Positions 44,381-53,932 of a stretch of DNA of 64,000 nt are shown here, piece after piece; positions within the stretch are counted from its first letter, which is position 1; each line of letters starts with the position of its first letter. The notes below the pieces were generated by a model. That model saw nothing but the letters and a program-made list of their open reading frames with translations, had not been told where the DNA came from and ran no database searches. Source of the stretch: Pseudomonas nitroreducens (lineage in GTDB: Bacteria > Pseudomonadota > Gammaproteobacteria > Pseudomonadales > Pseudomonadaceae); assembly GCF_024170165.1 (NCBI RefSeq), contig NZ_JALJXP010000010.1, forward strand, positions 186,001-250,000, written 5' to 3'. A program made the translations under genes and the position numbers.

Positions 44381-47029
44381 ATGGCTACTTCAATTCCAGC
44401 CGGCGACCGCTATCGCGCCCTCGGCTTGTCGACCCTGGCCTTTACCCTGTGCTTCGCCGTATGGACGCTGTTCTCCATCCTCGGCCTGCAGATCAAGAAC
44501 GAGTTCGGCCTCAGCGATACCCAGCTCGGCCTGCTGATGGCAACACCGGTGCTGACCGGCTCGATCTCGCGCATCTTCCTCGGCCTGTGGACCGACCGTT
44601 ACGGCGGCCGCTGGGTGTTCGGCCTGCTGATGCTGGTGTCGGCCGTCTGCGTCTACCTGCTGACCTTCGCCAACAGCTTCCCGATGCTGCTGGTGGCCGC
44701 GCTGGGTGTGGGCCTGGCCGGCGGCGGCTTCATCGTCGGCACCGCCTACACCGCCACCTGGTTCGAACCGGCGCGCCAGGGCACCGCGCTGGGCATCTTC
44801 GGCGCCGGTAACGTCGGCGCCGGCCTGACCAACCTCGCCGCCCCGCTGCTGATGCTTGCCCTGGGCTGGCGTGGCGCGGCACTGGTCTACGCCATCGTGC
44901 TGGGGGTGATGGGCATCCTGTTCATCCTGCTGGCCAAGACCGACCCGCAGGCCGCCACCCGCCAGGCCAAGGCCGTGCCGCTGGCCGAGCAACTGGCGCC
45001 GCTGGCCGAGCTGCGCGTGTGGCGCTTCTCGCTGTACTACTTCTTCGTCTTCGGCGCCTTCGTGGCTCTGGCCCTGTGGCTGCCGCACTACCTGATGGAG
45101 GTCTACGGCCTGGGCCTGGCCGCCGCCGGTTTCGTTGCCGCGCTGTACACCGTGCCGGCCTCGCTGTTCCGCATCCTCGGCGGCTGGCTGTCGGACCGCT
45201 ACGGCGCGCGCCGGGTGATGTACTGGACCCTGAGCCTGTCGGTGATCTGCACCTTCCTGCTCAGCTATCCACCGACTCGTTACGTGGTCACCGGCGTGCG
45301 CGGCGAGGTGGAGTTCGCCATGCACCTGGGGCTGATCGGCTTCGCCGCGATCATCATCGTGCTGGGCTTCTTCATGTCCCTGGGCAAGGCGGCGGTGTTC
45401 AAGCACATCCCCACCTACTACCCGCAGCACGTCGGCGTAGTCGGGGGTCTGGTGGGCATGATGGGCGGCCTGGGCGGCTTCCTGCTGCCGCTGACCTTCG
45501 GCATGCTCAATGACGTGGTCGGCATCTGGCAGAGCTGCTTCATGCTGCTGTTCCTGATCGCCGCCGGCGCCCTGGCCTGGATGCACTACGCGATCCGCAT
45601 GGCCGAGCGCGTGGAATGGGCCGAGCGCAGTTCCTCCCGCGACCTGCCGGAACTCTCCACCCCCAGCAGCTTCGTGCTGCGCGAATGGCACCCCGAAGAC
45701 CCGACGTTCTGGGAGCAGACCGGCAAGCGCATCGCCACGCGCAACCTGTGGATCTCCATCCCCAACCTGCTGCTGGCCTTCGCCATCTGGATGGTCTGGT
45801 CGGTGGTGGTGGCCAAGCTGCCGCTGGCGGGCTTCGAGTACAGCGCCAACCAGCTGTTCTGGCTGGCCGCCCTGCCCGGCCTGTCCGGCGCCACCCTGCG
45901 CATCTTCTACAGCTTCATGGTGCCGATCTTCGGCGGACGGCGCTGGACGGCGCTGTCCACCGCCTCGCTGCTGCTGCCGGCGCTGTGGATCGGTTTCGCC
46001 GTGCAGAACCCGAACACGCCGTACCTGGTGATGCTGATCCTCGCGCTGCTCTGCGGCCTGGGCGGCGGCAACTTCTCCTCGAGCATGGCGAACATCTCGT
46101 TCTTCTTCCCCAAGCAGGCCAAGGGCGCGGCCATGGGCCTGAACGCCGGGCTGGGCAACCTGGGCGTGAGCGTCATGCAGTTCGCCGTGCCGCTGTGCAT
46201 CACCATGGCGGTGTTCGGCGGCCTGGGCGGCGAGCCACAGATGACCAGCGCCGGCACGCCGCTGTGGCTGCAGAACGCCGGCTTCATCTGGGTGCCCTTC
46301 ATCATCGTCGCGACTCTGGCCGCGTGGTTCGGCATGAACGACATCGCCAGCGCCAAGTCGTCCTTCGCCGACCAGATGGCGATCTTCAAGCGCAAGCACA
46401 CCTGGCTGATGAGCGTGCTCTACACCGGCACCTTCGGCAGTTTCATCGGTTTCTCGGCCGGCTTCCCGCTGCTCGCCGGGCACCTGTTCCCCGGTGTCGA
46501 CGTGCTCAAGTTCGCCTTCCTCGGCCCGCTGATCGGCGCGCTGGCCCGCGCCTTCACCGGCGGCCTGGCGGATCGCTTCGGCGGCGGGCGGATCAGCCTC
46601 TGGGTGTTCGTCGCCATGGCCGTGTGCGTTGGCGGCGTGCTGTTCTTCATCGAAGGCAAGGACCAGCCGGGGGCCTTCTGGGGCTTCCTGGCGATGTTCC
46701 TGCTGCTGTTCTTCTTCTCCGGCGTGGGCAATGCCAGCACCACGCAGATGATCCCGGCGATCTTCCGCATCATGACGCCGCGCCTGTTCCCCAGCCTGCC
46801 CGCCGAGCAACAGTCACTGCAGAGCGAGAAGGAGTCCGCCGCCGCGGTGGGCTTCATCTCGGCGGTGGCGGCCTATGGCGGCTTCTTCATCCCGAAATCG
46901 TTCGGCAGTTCGTTCGACCTCACCGGAGGCCCGGAATGGGCGCTCTACGGGTTCATCGTGTTCTATGGACTGTGTATCGCGCTGACCTGGTTCTACTACA
47001 CCCGTGGCAATGCCGAAGTTCGTTGCTGA
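44381..47029 (+). CDS. narK: Fused nitrate/nitrite transporter NarK1-NarK2
   Basis: The 882-residue protein joins two complete 12-TM major-facilitator units. The first half (about 1-410) is NarK1-like, with GLWTDRYGGRWVFGLLML as the loop 2-3 motif. A hydrophilic linker (about 410-450; SSRDLPELSTPSSF) leads to the NarK2-like half, with the nitrate-porter signature GLGGGNFSSSMANISFFFPK. In fused NarK proteins (such as Paracoccus) one half does proton-nitrate symport and the other nitrate/nitrite exchange. In P. aeruginosa these are two genes. ATG 44381 starts 75 bp before narG's start region, so it heads the narKGHJI operon. Confidence 0.94.
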   Translation: MATSIPAGDRYRALGLSTLAFTLCFAVWTLFSILGLQIKNEFGLSDTQLGLLMATPVLTGSISRIFLGLWTDRYGGRWVFGLLMLVSAVCVYLLTFANSFPMLLVAALGVGLAGGGFIVGTAYTATWFEPARQGTALGIFGAGNVGAGLTNLAAPLLMLALGWRGAALVYAIVLGVMGILFILLAKTDPQAATRQAKAVPLAEQLAPLAELRVWRFSLYYFFVFGAFVALALWLPHYLMEVYGLGLAAAGFVAALYTVPASLFRILGGWLSDRYGARRVMYWTLSLSVICTFLLSYPPTRYVVTGVRGEVEFAMHLGLIGFAAIIIVLGFFMSLGKAAVFKHIPTYYPQHVGVVGGLVGMMGGLGGFLLPLTFGMLNDVVGIWQSCFMLLFLIAAGALAWMHYAIRMAERVEWAERSSSRDLPELSTPSSFVLREWHPEDPTFWEQTGKRIATRNLWISIPNLLLAFAIWMVWSVVVAKLPLAGFEYSANQLFWLAALPGLSGATLRIFYSFMVPIFGGRRWTALSTASLLLPALWIGFAVQNPNTPYLVMLILALLCGLGGGNFSSSMANISFFFPKQAKGAAMGLNAGLGNLGVSVMQFAVPLCITMAVFGGLGGEPQMTSAGTPLWLQNAGFIWVPFIIVATLAAWFGMNDIASAKSSFADQMAIFKRKHTWLMSVLYTGTFGSFIGFSAGFPLLAGHLFPGVDVLKFAFLGPLIGALARAFTGGLADRFGGGRISLWVFVAMAVCVGGVLFFIEGKDQPGAFWGFLAMFLLLFFFSGVGNASTTQMIPAIFRIMTPRLFPSLPAEQQSLQSEKESAAAVGFISAVAAYGGFFIPKSFGSSFDLTGGPEWALYGFIVFYGLCIALTWFYYTRGNAEVRC

Positions 47030-47084
47030 CGAGCTGCGTTGCTGAAGAGTCGCGTTGCTAGAGAGGCGCGTTGCTAACCGCGCG
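47021..47084. repeat. Four tandem 16-bp repeats between narK and narG
   Basis: The units at 47021, 47037, 47053 and 47069 each start with CGTTGCT and diverge towards the 3' end (CGTTGCTGACGAGCTG, CGTTGCTGAAGAGTCG, CGTTGCTAGAGAGGCG, CGTTGCTAACCGCGCG). The first unit includes the narK stop codon. The narG Shine-Dalgarno (AAGGAGG) comes right after. A smaller version, GAGCTAACGCCAAC / GAGCTAATGAAC, lies between narJ and narI (53186-53211). Confidence 0.85.
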
Positions 47085-47104
47085 CCCTGCCAAGGAGGAG
47101 AAAC

Positions 47105-50100
47105 ATGAGCTTCTTCATCGACCGTCTGCGCTACCTGGTCAAGCGTCCTCCGGAGTTCGCCGGTGGCCACGGCGAAACCCGCGATGAGAGCCGCGACTGG
47201 GAAGACGGCTACCGCCAGCGCTGGCAGTTCGACAAGATCGCCCGCTCGACCCACGGGGTGAACTGCACCGGCTCCTGCAGCTGGAAGATCTACGTGAAGA
47301 ACGGCCTGGTCACCTGGGAAACCCAGCAGACCGACTACCCGCGCACCCGCCCCGACCTGCCCAACCACGAGCCCCGTGGCTGCCCGCGCGGTGCAAGCTA
47401 CTCCTGGTACCTGTACAGCGCCAACCGGCTGAAATACCCCATGGTGCGCAAGGCGCTGGTGCAGCTGTGGCGCGAGGCGCTGGCGACCCACAAGGACCCG
47501 GTGCTGGCCTGGGCGAGCATCGTCGAGGACCCGCAGAAGGCGAAGCAGTACAAGTCCATCCGTGGCCGTGGCGGGTTCGTCCGCGCAGACTGGGACGAGA
47601 TGCAGACCCTGGTAGCCGCCGCCAACGTCTACACCGTGAAGACCTACGGCCCGGACCGCGTCGCCGGCTTCTCGCCGATCCCGGCGATGTCGATGGTTTC
47701 CTATGCGTCGGGCACCCGCTACCTGTCGCTGATCGGCGGGGTGTGCCTGTCCTTCTACGACTGGTACTGCGACCTGCCGCCCGCCTCGCCGCAGGTATGG
47801 GGCGAACAGACCGACGTGCCCGAGTCCGCCGACTGGTACAACTCCGGCTACATCATCGCCTGGGGTTCCAACGTCCCGCAGACCCGCACCCCCGACGCGC
47901 ACTTCTTCACCGAGGTGCGTTACAAGGGCACCAAGACCATCGCCATCACCCCGGACTACGCGGAAATCTCCAAGCTCTGCGACGAGTGGATGAGCGCCAA
48001 GCAGGGCACCGACTCCGCGCTGGCCATCGCCATGGGCCATGTGATCTTCAAGGAATTCCACCTGGAGAAACCCAGCGCCTACTTCACCGACTACATCCGC
48101 CGCTACACCGACATGCCGATCCTGGTCGAGCTGGAACAGCGCGACGACGGCAGCCTGGTGCCAGGCAAGCAACTGCGCGCCAGCGACTTCGACGGCAACC
48201 TGGAGCAGGCCAACAACCCCGAATGGAAGACCGTGGCCTGGGACGAGAGCGGTGATCGCCTGGTAGTACCGCGCGGCGCCATCGGCTTCCGCTGGGGCGA
48301 GAGCGGCCACTGGAACCTGGAGCAGGTCGACGCCGACGGCAAGGAAATCAGCCTGCGCCTGTCGCAGCTGGGCCAGCATGACGAAGTGGCGCGGGTGGCC
48401 TTCCCCTACTTCGGCGGCATCGAGCGCCAGCACTTCCCCAACGTCAAAGTGCGCGACGTCATCTACCACCACGTGCCGGCCAAGCGCCTGAAACTGGCCG
48501 ATGGCCGCGAAGTGCTGGCGGTCACGGTGTTCGACCTGACCGCTGCCAACTACGGTATCGACCGTGGCCTGCAGGCCACCGTCGGCGGCGCGGGCGAGGA
48601 CGATGGCGCCAGCGACTACGGGCAGATCAAGCCCTACACCCCGGCCTGGCAGGAGGCGATCACCGGGGTGCCGGCGGCGCAGATGATCCGCATCGCCCGC
48701 GAGTTCGCCCACAACGCCGACAAGACCCACGGGCGTTCCATGATCATCGTCGGTGCCGGGATGAACCACTGGTACCACATGGACATGAACTACCGCGGGC
48801 TGATCAACATGCTCATCCTCTGCGGTTGCATCGGCAAGAGCGGCGGCGGCTGGTCGCACTACGTCGGCCAGGAAAAGCTGCGCCCGCAGACCGGCTGGAC
48901 GCCGCTGGCCTTCGCCCTCGACTGGCACCGCCCGCCGCGCCACATGAACGGCACCTCGTTCTTCTACAACCACTCCAGCCAGTGGCGTTACGAGAAACTG
49001 GAAGTGAAGGAGCTGCTCTCCCCGCTGGCCCGCCCGCAGGACTTCAGCGGCAGCCTGGTGGACTTCAACGTGCGCGCCGAGCGCATGGGCTGGCTGCCCT
49101 CCGCGCCGCAGCTGGGGATCAACCCGCTGCGCCTGGCCGCCGCCGCCCAGGCTGCTGGCAAGAGCACCGTGGACTACACCGTCGAGCAGCTGAAAAGCGG
49201 CCAGCTGAAATTCGCCAGCGAAGACCCGGACAACCCGCAGAACCACCCGCGCAACCTGTTCGTCTGGCGTTCCAACCTGCTCGGTTCCTCCGGCAAGGGC
49301 CACGAGTACATGCTCAAGTACCTGCTGGGCACCAAGCATGGCGTGCTCGGCAAGGACCTGGGCGAAGTGGGCAAACAGAGGGCCGAGGAAGTGGTTTGGA
49401 AGGACGACCCCATCGAAGGCAAGCTCGACCTGCTGACCACCCTGGACTTCCGCATGTCCACCACCTGCCTGTATTCGGACGTGGTGCTGCCCACCGCCAC
49501 CTGGTACGAGAAGGACGACCTCAACACCTCGGACATGCACCCCTTCATCCACCCGCTCACCGCCGCCACCGACCCGGCCTGGGAAGCGCGCAGCGACTGG
49601 CAGATCTACGACGGCATCGCCCAGGCCTTCTCGCGCCTGTGCGTCGGCCACCTGGGCGAGGAAACCGACCTGGTCACCCTGCCCCTGCAGCACGACAGCC
49701 CCGGCGAGCTGGCCCAGCCCGAAGTGCGTGACTGGAAGAAAGGCGAGTGCGAGGCAATCCCCGGCAAGACCATGCCGTCGCTCATCGAGGTCAAGCGCAA
49801 CTACCCGGAAACCTACGAGCGCTTCAGCTCCGTCGGCCCGCTGCTGGACACCATCGGCAACGGCGGCAAGGGCATCGCCTGGAAGACCGAGACCGAGGTC
49901 GACCTGCTCGGCAAGCTCAATTACCGCAAGCTCGAAGGCTCCGCCGCCGGCCGGCCGAAGATCGCCTCGGCCATCGACGCCGCCGAGATGATCCTCGCCC
50001 TGGCGCCGGAGACCAACGGCCAGGTGGCGGTGAAGGCCTGGGCGGCGCTGTCGAAGATCACCGGGCGCGACCACACGCACCTGGCCAAGCCCAAGGAAGA

Positions 50101-50869
50101 GGAGAAAATCCGCTTCCGCGATCTCGTGGCGCAGCCGCGCAAGATCATCTCCAGCCCCACCTGGTCGGGCCTGGAAGACGAGCACGTGAGCTACAACGCC
50201 TGCTACACCAACGTCCACGAGCTGATCCCGTGGCGCACCGTCACCGGCCGCCAGCAGTTCTACCAGGACCACCCGTGGATGCGCGCCTTCGGCGAGAGCC
50301 TGATGGTCTATCGCCCGCCCATCGACACCAAGGCCGCCGCCAGCGTTGCCGCGCCGAAGAGCAACGGCAACCCGGAGATCGCCCTGAACTGGCTGACCCC
50401 GCACCAGAAGTGGGGCATCCACTCCACCTACAGCGACAACCTGCTGATGCAGACCCTGTCGCGCGGCGGGCCGATCGTCTGGATGTCCGAGGATGACGCG
50501 CGCTCCATCGGCGTCTCCGACAACGACTGGATCGAGCTGTACAACGCCAACGGCGCCATCGCCGCCCGCGCAGTGGTGAGCCAGCGAGTGCGCCCGGGCA
50601 TGGCGATGATGTACCACGCCCAGGAACGCATCCTGAACATCCCCGGTTCGGAGATGACCGGCACCCGCGGCGGCATCCACAACTCGGTCACCCGGGTCTG
50701 CCCCAAGCCGACCCACATGATCGGCGGCTACGCGCAGCTCTCCTACGGCTTCAACTACTACGGCACCGTGGGCTCCAACCGCGACGAGTTCGTCATCGTG
50801 CGCAAGATGCGCCGCATCGACTGGCTCGACGGTGAAGGCAACGACTATCAGCAGGAGGCCGTCAAATGA
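47105..50869 (+). CDS. narG: Respiratory nitrate reductase alpha subunit
   Basis: The 1254-residue molybdoenzyme reduces nitrate to nitrite on the cytoplasmic face of the inner membrane, with bis-MGD and an FS0 [4Fe-4S] cluster. The FS0 ligands His50, Cys54, Cys58 and Cys93 are present in the same spacing as E. coli NarG, and the Mo-ligand Asp lies in SFYDWYCDLPPASPQ. No Tat leader is cleaved in this class. ATG 47105 follows AAGGAGGAGAAAC. It overlaps narH by 4 nt (ATGA) and is co-transcribed with narK. Confidence 0.98.
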   Translation: MSFFIDRLRYLVKRPPEFAGGHGETRDESRDWEDGYRQRWQFDKIARSTHGVNCTGSCSWKIYVKNGLVTWETQQTDYPRTRPDLPNHEPRGCPRGASYSWYLYSANRLKYPMVRKALVQLWREALATHKDPVLAWASIVEDPQKAKQYKSIRGRGGFVRADWDEMQTLVAAANVYTVKTYGPDRVAGFSPIPAMSMVSYASGTRYLSLIGGVCLSFYDWYCDLPPASPQVWGEQTDVPESADWYNSGYIIAWGSNVPQTRTPDAHFFTEVRYKGTKTIAITPDYAEISKLCDEWMSAKQGTDSALAIAMGHVIFKEFHLEKPSAYFTDYIRRYTDMPILVELEQRDDGSLVPGKQLRASDFDGNLEQANNPEWKTVAWDESGDRLVVPRGAIGFRWGESGHWNLEQVDADGKEISLRLSQLGQHDEVARVAFPYFGGIERQHFPNVKVRDVIYHHVPAKRLKLADGREVLAVTVFDLTAANYGIDRGLQATVGGAGEDDGASDYGQIKPYTPAWQEAITGVPAAQMIRIAREFAHNADKTHGRSMIIVGAGMNHWYHMDMNYRGLINMLILCGCIGKSGGGWSHYVGQEKLRPQTGWTPLAFALDWHRPPRHMNGTSFFYNHSSQWRYEKLEVKELLSPLARPQDFSGSLVDFNVRAERMGWLPSAPQLGINPLRLAAAAQAAGKSTVDYTVEQLKSGQLKFASEDPDNPQNHPRNLFVWRSNLLGSSGKGHEYMLKYLLGTKHGVLGKDLGEVGKQRAEEVVWKDDPIEGKLDLLTTLDFRMSTTCLYSDVVLPTATWYEKDDLNTSDMHPFIHPLTAATDPAWEARSDWQIYDGIAQAFSRLCVGHLGEETDLVTLPLQHDSPGELAQPEVRDWKKGECEAIPGKTMPSLIEVKRNYPETYERFSSVGPLLDTIGNGGKGIAWKTETEVDLLGKLNYRKLEGSAAGRPKIASAIDAAEMILALAPETNGQVAVKAWAALSKITGRDHTHLAKPKEEEKIRFRDLVAQPRKIISSPTWSGLEDEHVSYNACYTNVHELIPWRTVTGRQQFYQDHPWMRAFGESLMVYRPPIDTKAAASVAAPKSNGNPEIALNWLTPHQKWGIHSTYSDNLLMQTLSRGGPIVWMSEDDARSIGVSDNDWIELYNANGAIAARAVVSQRVRPGMAMMYHAQERILNIPGSEMTGTRGGIHNSVTRVCPKPTHMIGGYAQLSYGFNYYGTVGSNRDEFVIVRKMRRIDWLDGEGNDYQQEAVK

Positions 50870-52425
50870 AGATTCGTTCCCAGGTCGGGATGGTCCTGAA
50901 CCTCGACAAGTGCATCGGTTGCCACACCTGCTCGGTCACCTGCAAGAACGTCTGGACCAGCCGCGAAGGCATCGAGTACGCCTGGTACAACAACGTCGAG
51001 ACCAAGCCCGGCATCGGCTACCCCAAGGAGTGGGAGAACCAGAAGAAATGGAACGGCGGCTGGGTACGCAACGCCGACGGCTCCATCAACCCGCGCATCG
51101 GCGGCAAGTGGCGGGTGCTGGCGAACATCTTCGCCAACCCGGACCTGCCGGAGATCGACGACTACTACGAACCCTTCACCTTCGACTACCAGCACCTGCA
51201 CAGCGCCAAGCAGGGCGAGCACCAGCCGGTGGCGCGGCCGCGTTCGCTGATTTCCGGGCAGCGCATGGACAAGGTGGAATGGGGCCCGAACTGGGAAGAG
51301 CTGCTGGGCACCGAGTTCGCCAAGCGGCGCAAGGACATCAACTTCGACCAGGTCCAGGCGGACATCTACGGGCAGTTCGAAAACACCTTCATGATGTACC
51401 TGCCACGCCTGTGTGAGCACTGCCTGAACCCGGCGTGCGTGGCCTCGTGCCCCAGCGGCGCGATCTACAAGCGCGAGGAAGACGGCATCGTCCTCATCGA
51501 CCAGGACAAGTGCCGCGGCTGGCGCATGTGCATCAGTGGCTGCCCGTACAAGAAGATCTACTACAACTGGAAAAGCGGTAAGTCGGAGAAGTGCATCTTC
51601 TGCTATCCGCGCATCGAGACCGGCCAGCCCACCGTCTGCTCGGAAACCTGCGTCGGGCGCATCCGCTACCTCGGCGTGCTGCTCTACGACGCCGACCGCA
51701 TCGAGGAAGTGGCCGCCTCCAAGGACGACCGCGACCTCTACCATCGCCAGTGCGAAATTTTCCTCGATCCGCACGACCCGGCCGTCATCGCCCAGGCGCG
51801 CAAGGACGGCATCCCCGACAACGTGATCGCCGCCGCGCAAGCCTCGCCGGTGTACAAGCTGGCCATGGACTGGAAGCTGGCCCTGCCGCTGCACCCGGAG
51901 TACCGCACCCTGCCGATGGTCTGGTACGTGCCGCCGCTCTCCCCGATCCAGTCCGCCGCCGAGGCCGGGCACGTGGAGTTCGACGGCGTGCTGCCCAAGG
52001 TCGAGTCGCTGCGCATCCCGGTGCGCTACCTGGCCAACATGCTCACCGCCGGCGAGGAAGCCCCGGTGGTGCTGGCGCTGAAACGCCTCATGGCGATGCG
52101 CGTGTACATGCGCGCCAAGCACGTCAACAAGGAGCTGAACACCGAAGTGCTGCAACAGGTCGGCCTGACCCAGAACCAGGTCGAGGAGATGTACCGCTAC
52201 CTGGCCATCGCCAACTACGAGGATCGCTTCGTCATCCCCACCGGGCACCGCGAGCACATCCCCGAGGCCTACGCCGAACGCAGCGGCTGCGGCTTCACCT
52301 TCGGCGACGGCTGCAACGGCGGCGGCAACAACCAGGTCAGCCTGTTCGGCGGGCGCAAGAACACCACCACGCTGGTCAAGCCGGTCGAGACCTTCGACCC
52401 GGTGGAGGACAGCCGCCATGGGTAA
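50866..52425 (+). CDS. narH: Respiratory nitrate reductase beta subunit
   Basis: The 519-residue iron-sulfur subunit passes electrons from NarI to NarG. Four Cys groups are visible: CIGCHTCSVTC, CEHCLNPACVASCP, CRGWRMCISGCP and CIFCYPRIETGQPTVCSETC. The Trp in the third group (CxxWxxC) marks the [3Fe-4S] cluster FS4. It starts 4 nt inside narG (ATGA) and overlaps narJ by 8 nt, so the operon is translationally coupled. Length and motifs are standard. Confidence 0.98.
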   Translation: MKIRSQVGMVLNLDKCIGCHTCSVTCKNVWTSREGIEYAWYNNVETKPGIGYPKEWENQKKWNGGWVRNADGSINPRIGGKWRVLANIFANPDLPEIDDYYEPFTFDYQHLHSAKQGEHQPVARPRSLISGQRMDKVEWGPNWEELLGTEFAKRRKDINFDQVQADIYGQFENTFMMYLPRLCEHCLNPACVASCPSGAIYKREEDGIVLIDQDKCRGWRMCISGCPYKKIYYNWKSGKSEKCIFCYPRIETGQPTVCSETCVGRIRYLGVLLYDADRIEEVAASKDDRDLYHRQCEIFLDPHDPAVIAQARKDGIPDNVIAAAQASPVYKLAMDWKLALPLHPEYRTLPMVWYVPPLSPIQSAAEAGHVEFDGVLPKVESLRIPVRYLANMLTAGEEAPVVLALKRLMAMRVYMRAKHVNKELNTEVLQQVGLTQNQVEEMYRYLAIANYEDRFVIPTGHREHIPEAYAERSGCGFTFGDGCNGGGNNQVSLFGGRKNTTTLVKPVETFDPVEDSRHG

Positions 52426-53188
52426 CTACGAAGCCATCCCCAAACCTCACGACGGCCCCATCGTTGGCCTGCTCAGCCTGCGCGTCCTCGCGCGCCTGCT
52501 CGACTACCCCAGCGCCGAGCTGCAGGCGGCCTGCGCCGAAGCCGTGGAAATTCTGGACGGCGAGGACCGCCTGCCGCTGAAGCTGCGCGCCGAGCTGGCG
52601 CAGTGGTGCGGCGAGCTGGCCGCAGGCGAGTTGCTGGACCTGGAGGAAGCCTACGTCGAGCTGTTCGACCGCGGCCGCGCCACTTCGCTGCTGCTGTTCG
52701 AGCACGTGCATGGCGAATCCCGCGATCGCGGCCAGGCCATGGTCAACCTGCTGGCCGAGTACGAGGCCGCCGGCTTCCAGCTCGACGCCCGCGAACTGCC
52801 GGACTACCTGCCGCTGTTCCTGGAGTACCTGTCCACCCGCAGCCACGAGGAAATCGGCCAGTGGCTGGGCGACATCCAGCACATCCTCGCCCTGCTTGCC
52901 GCGCGCCTGGATGAACGCGACACCTGCTACGCGCTGGTGCCCCACGCCCTGCTCGCGCTGATCGGCGCCACCGAAGCCGTCGAGGAGCAGCGCCCGGTAG
53001 CCGCCAGCGAAGAACCGGACAACACGCCCCAGGCGCTGGATGCGGTGTGGGAGGAAGAAGCCGTGCGCTTCCACGCCGAAACCGACAAGGACTGCAGCCT
53101 GCAGTCCGCCGAAGGGCGACGCCTGGCCGAGCGCAAGTACGAAGCGCTGCCCCAGGTCGTCCAGATCATGCCGTCAGAGCGCCCATGA
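52418..53188 (+). CDS. narJ: Nitrate reductase molybdenum cofactor assembly chaperone
   Basis: The 256-residue NarJ chaperone (TorD-like helical fold) helps insert the molybdenum cofactor and FS0 cluster into NarG and is not part of the final enzyme. It has the family pattern RVLARLLDYPSAELQAACAE near the N-terminus, ELFDRGRATSLLLFEHVHGE and LPDYLPLFLEYLS. It overlaps narH by 8 nt. The ~60-residue C-terminal tail is acidic and less conserved, as usual. Confidence 0.96.
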   Translation: MGNYEAIPKPHDGPIVGLLSLRVLARLLDYPSAELQAACAEAVEILDGEDRLPLKLRAELAQWCGELAAGELLDLEEAYVELFDRGRATSLLLFEHVHGESRDRGQAMVNLLAEYEAAGFQLDARELPDYLPLFLEYLSTRSHEEIGQWLGDIQHILALLAARLDERDTCYALVPHALLALIGATEAVEEQRPVAASEEPDNTPQALDAVWEEEAVRFHAETDKDCSLQSAEGRRLAERKYEALPQVVQIMPSERP

Positions 53189-53223
53189 GCTAACGCCAAC
53201 GAGCTAATGAACGGAGGCCCATC

Positions 53224-53907
53224 ATGTTCGAGCAATACCTGCTCCAATTCATCTACGGCATCTACCCCTACCTCGCCGGCACGGTGTTCCTGCTTGGCAG
53301 CCTGATGCGCTACGACTACGGCCAGTACACCTGGAAGACCGGCTCCAGCCAGATGCTTTCGTCAAAGCACATGCGCCTGGCAAGCAACCTCTTCCACATC
53401 GGCATCCTGGCCATCTTCGGCGGCCACCTGGTCGGCCTGCTGACACCGCACTGGGTCTACGCGCCGTTCCTTTCGGCCGGGCACAAGCAGCTGATGGCGA
53501 TCATCTTCGGCGGCATCGCCGGGGTGCTCTGTGTCATCGGCGGCGCCATGCTGCTCTGGCGGCGGCTGACCAACCCGCGGGTGCGCGCCTCCTCCAGCGT
53601 GATGGACAACCTGATCATCGCCCTGCTCCTGCTGCAGGCCTGCCTGGGCCTGACCACCATCTTCGAATCCATGGACCACCTGGACGGCGGCATGATGCTG
53701 GCCCTGGCCAACTGGGCGCAGGCCATCGTGTTCTTCCGCGGGGGCGCCGCCGACTTCGTGATGGAGGCGCCGCTGATCTTCAAGCTGCACATCTTCCTCG
53801 GCCTGACCATCATCCTGCTGTTCCCCTTCACCCGCCTGGTGCACGTGTGGAGCATTCCACTGGGCTACTTCGGGCGCAGCTACCAGATCGTCCGCCGTCG
53901 CGGCTGA
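53224..53907 (+). CDS. narI: Respiratory nitrate reductase gamma subunit (cytochrome b)
   Basis: The 227-residue integral membrane subunit has five hydrophobic segments. It oxidises quinol and carries two b haems. Haem-ligand histidines are visible in [21 protein letters not shown] and in KLHIFLGLT...RLVHVW near the C-terminus. ATG 53224 has GGAGG 6 nt upstream. A 35-bp gap with two short repeats separates it from narJ. It completes narGHJI. Confidence 0.97.
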   Translation: MFEQYLLQFIYGIYPYLAGTVFLLGSLMRYDYGQYTWKTGSSQMLSSKHMRLASNLFHIGILAIFGGHLVGLLTPHWVYAPFLSAGHKQLMAIIFGGIAGVLCVIGGAMLLWRRLTNPRVRASSSVMDNLIIALLLLQACLGLTTIFESMDHLDGGMMLALANWAQAIVFFRGGAADFVMEAPLIFKLHIFLGLTIILLFPFTRLVHVWSIPLGYFGRSYQIVRRRG

Positions 53908-53932
53908 GCGCTTGCCTCATAAGGAAACGCAG

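Noticed and set aside
46814..50716. A 1300-codon minus-strand open frame opposite narK/narG
   Set aside because: It is a shadow of the high-GC narG coding strand; the composition is Val/Gly/His/Arg-rich with no domain, while NarG opposite is fully conserved.
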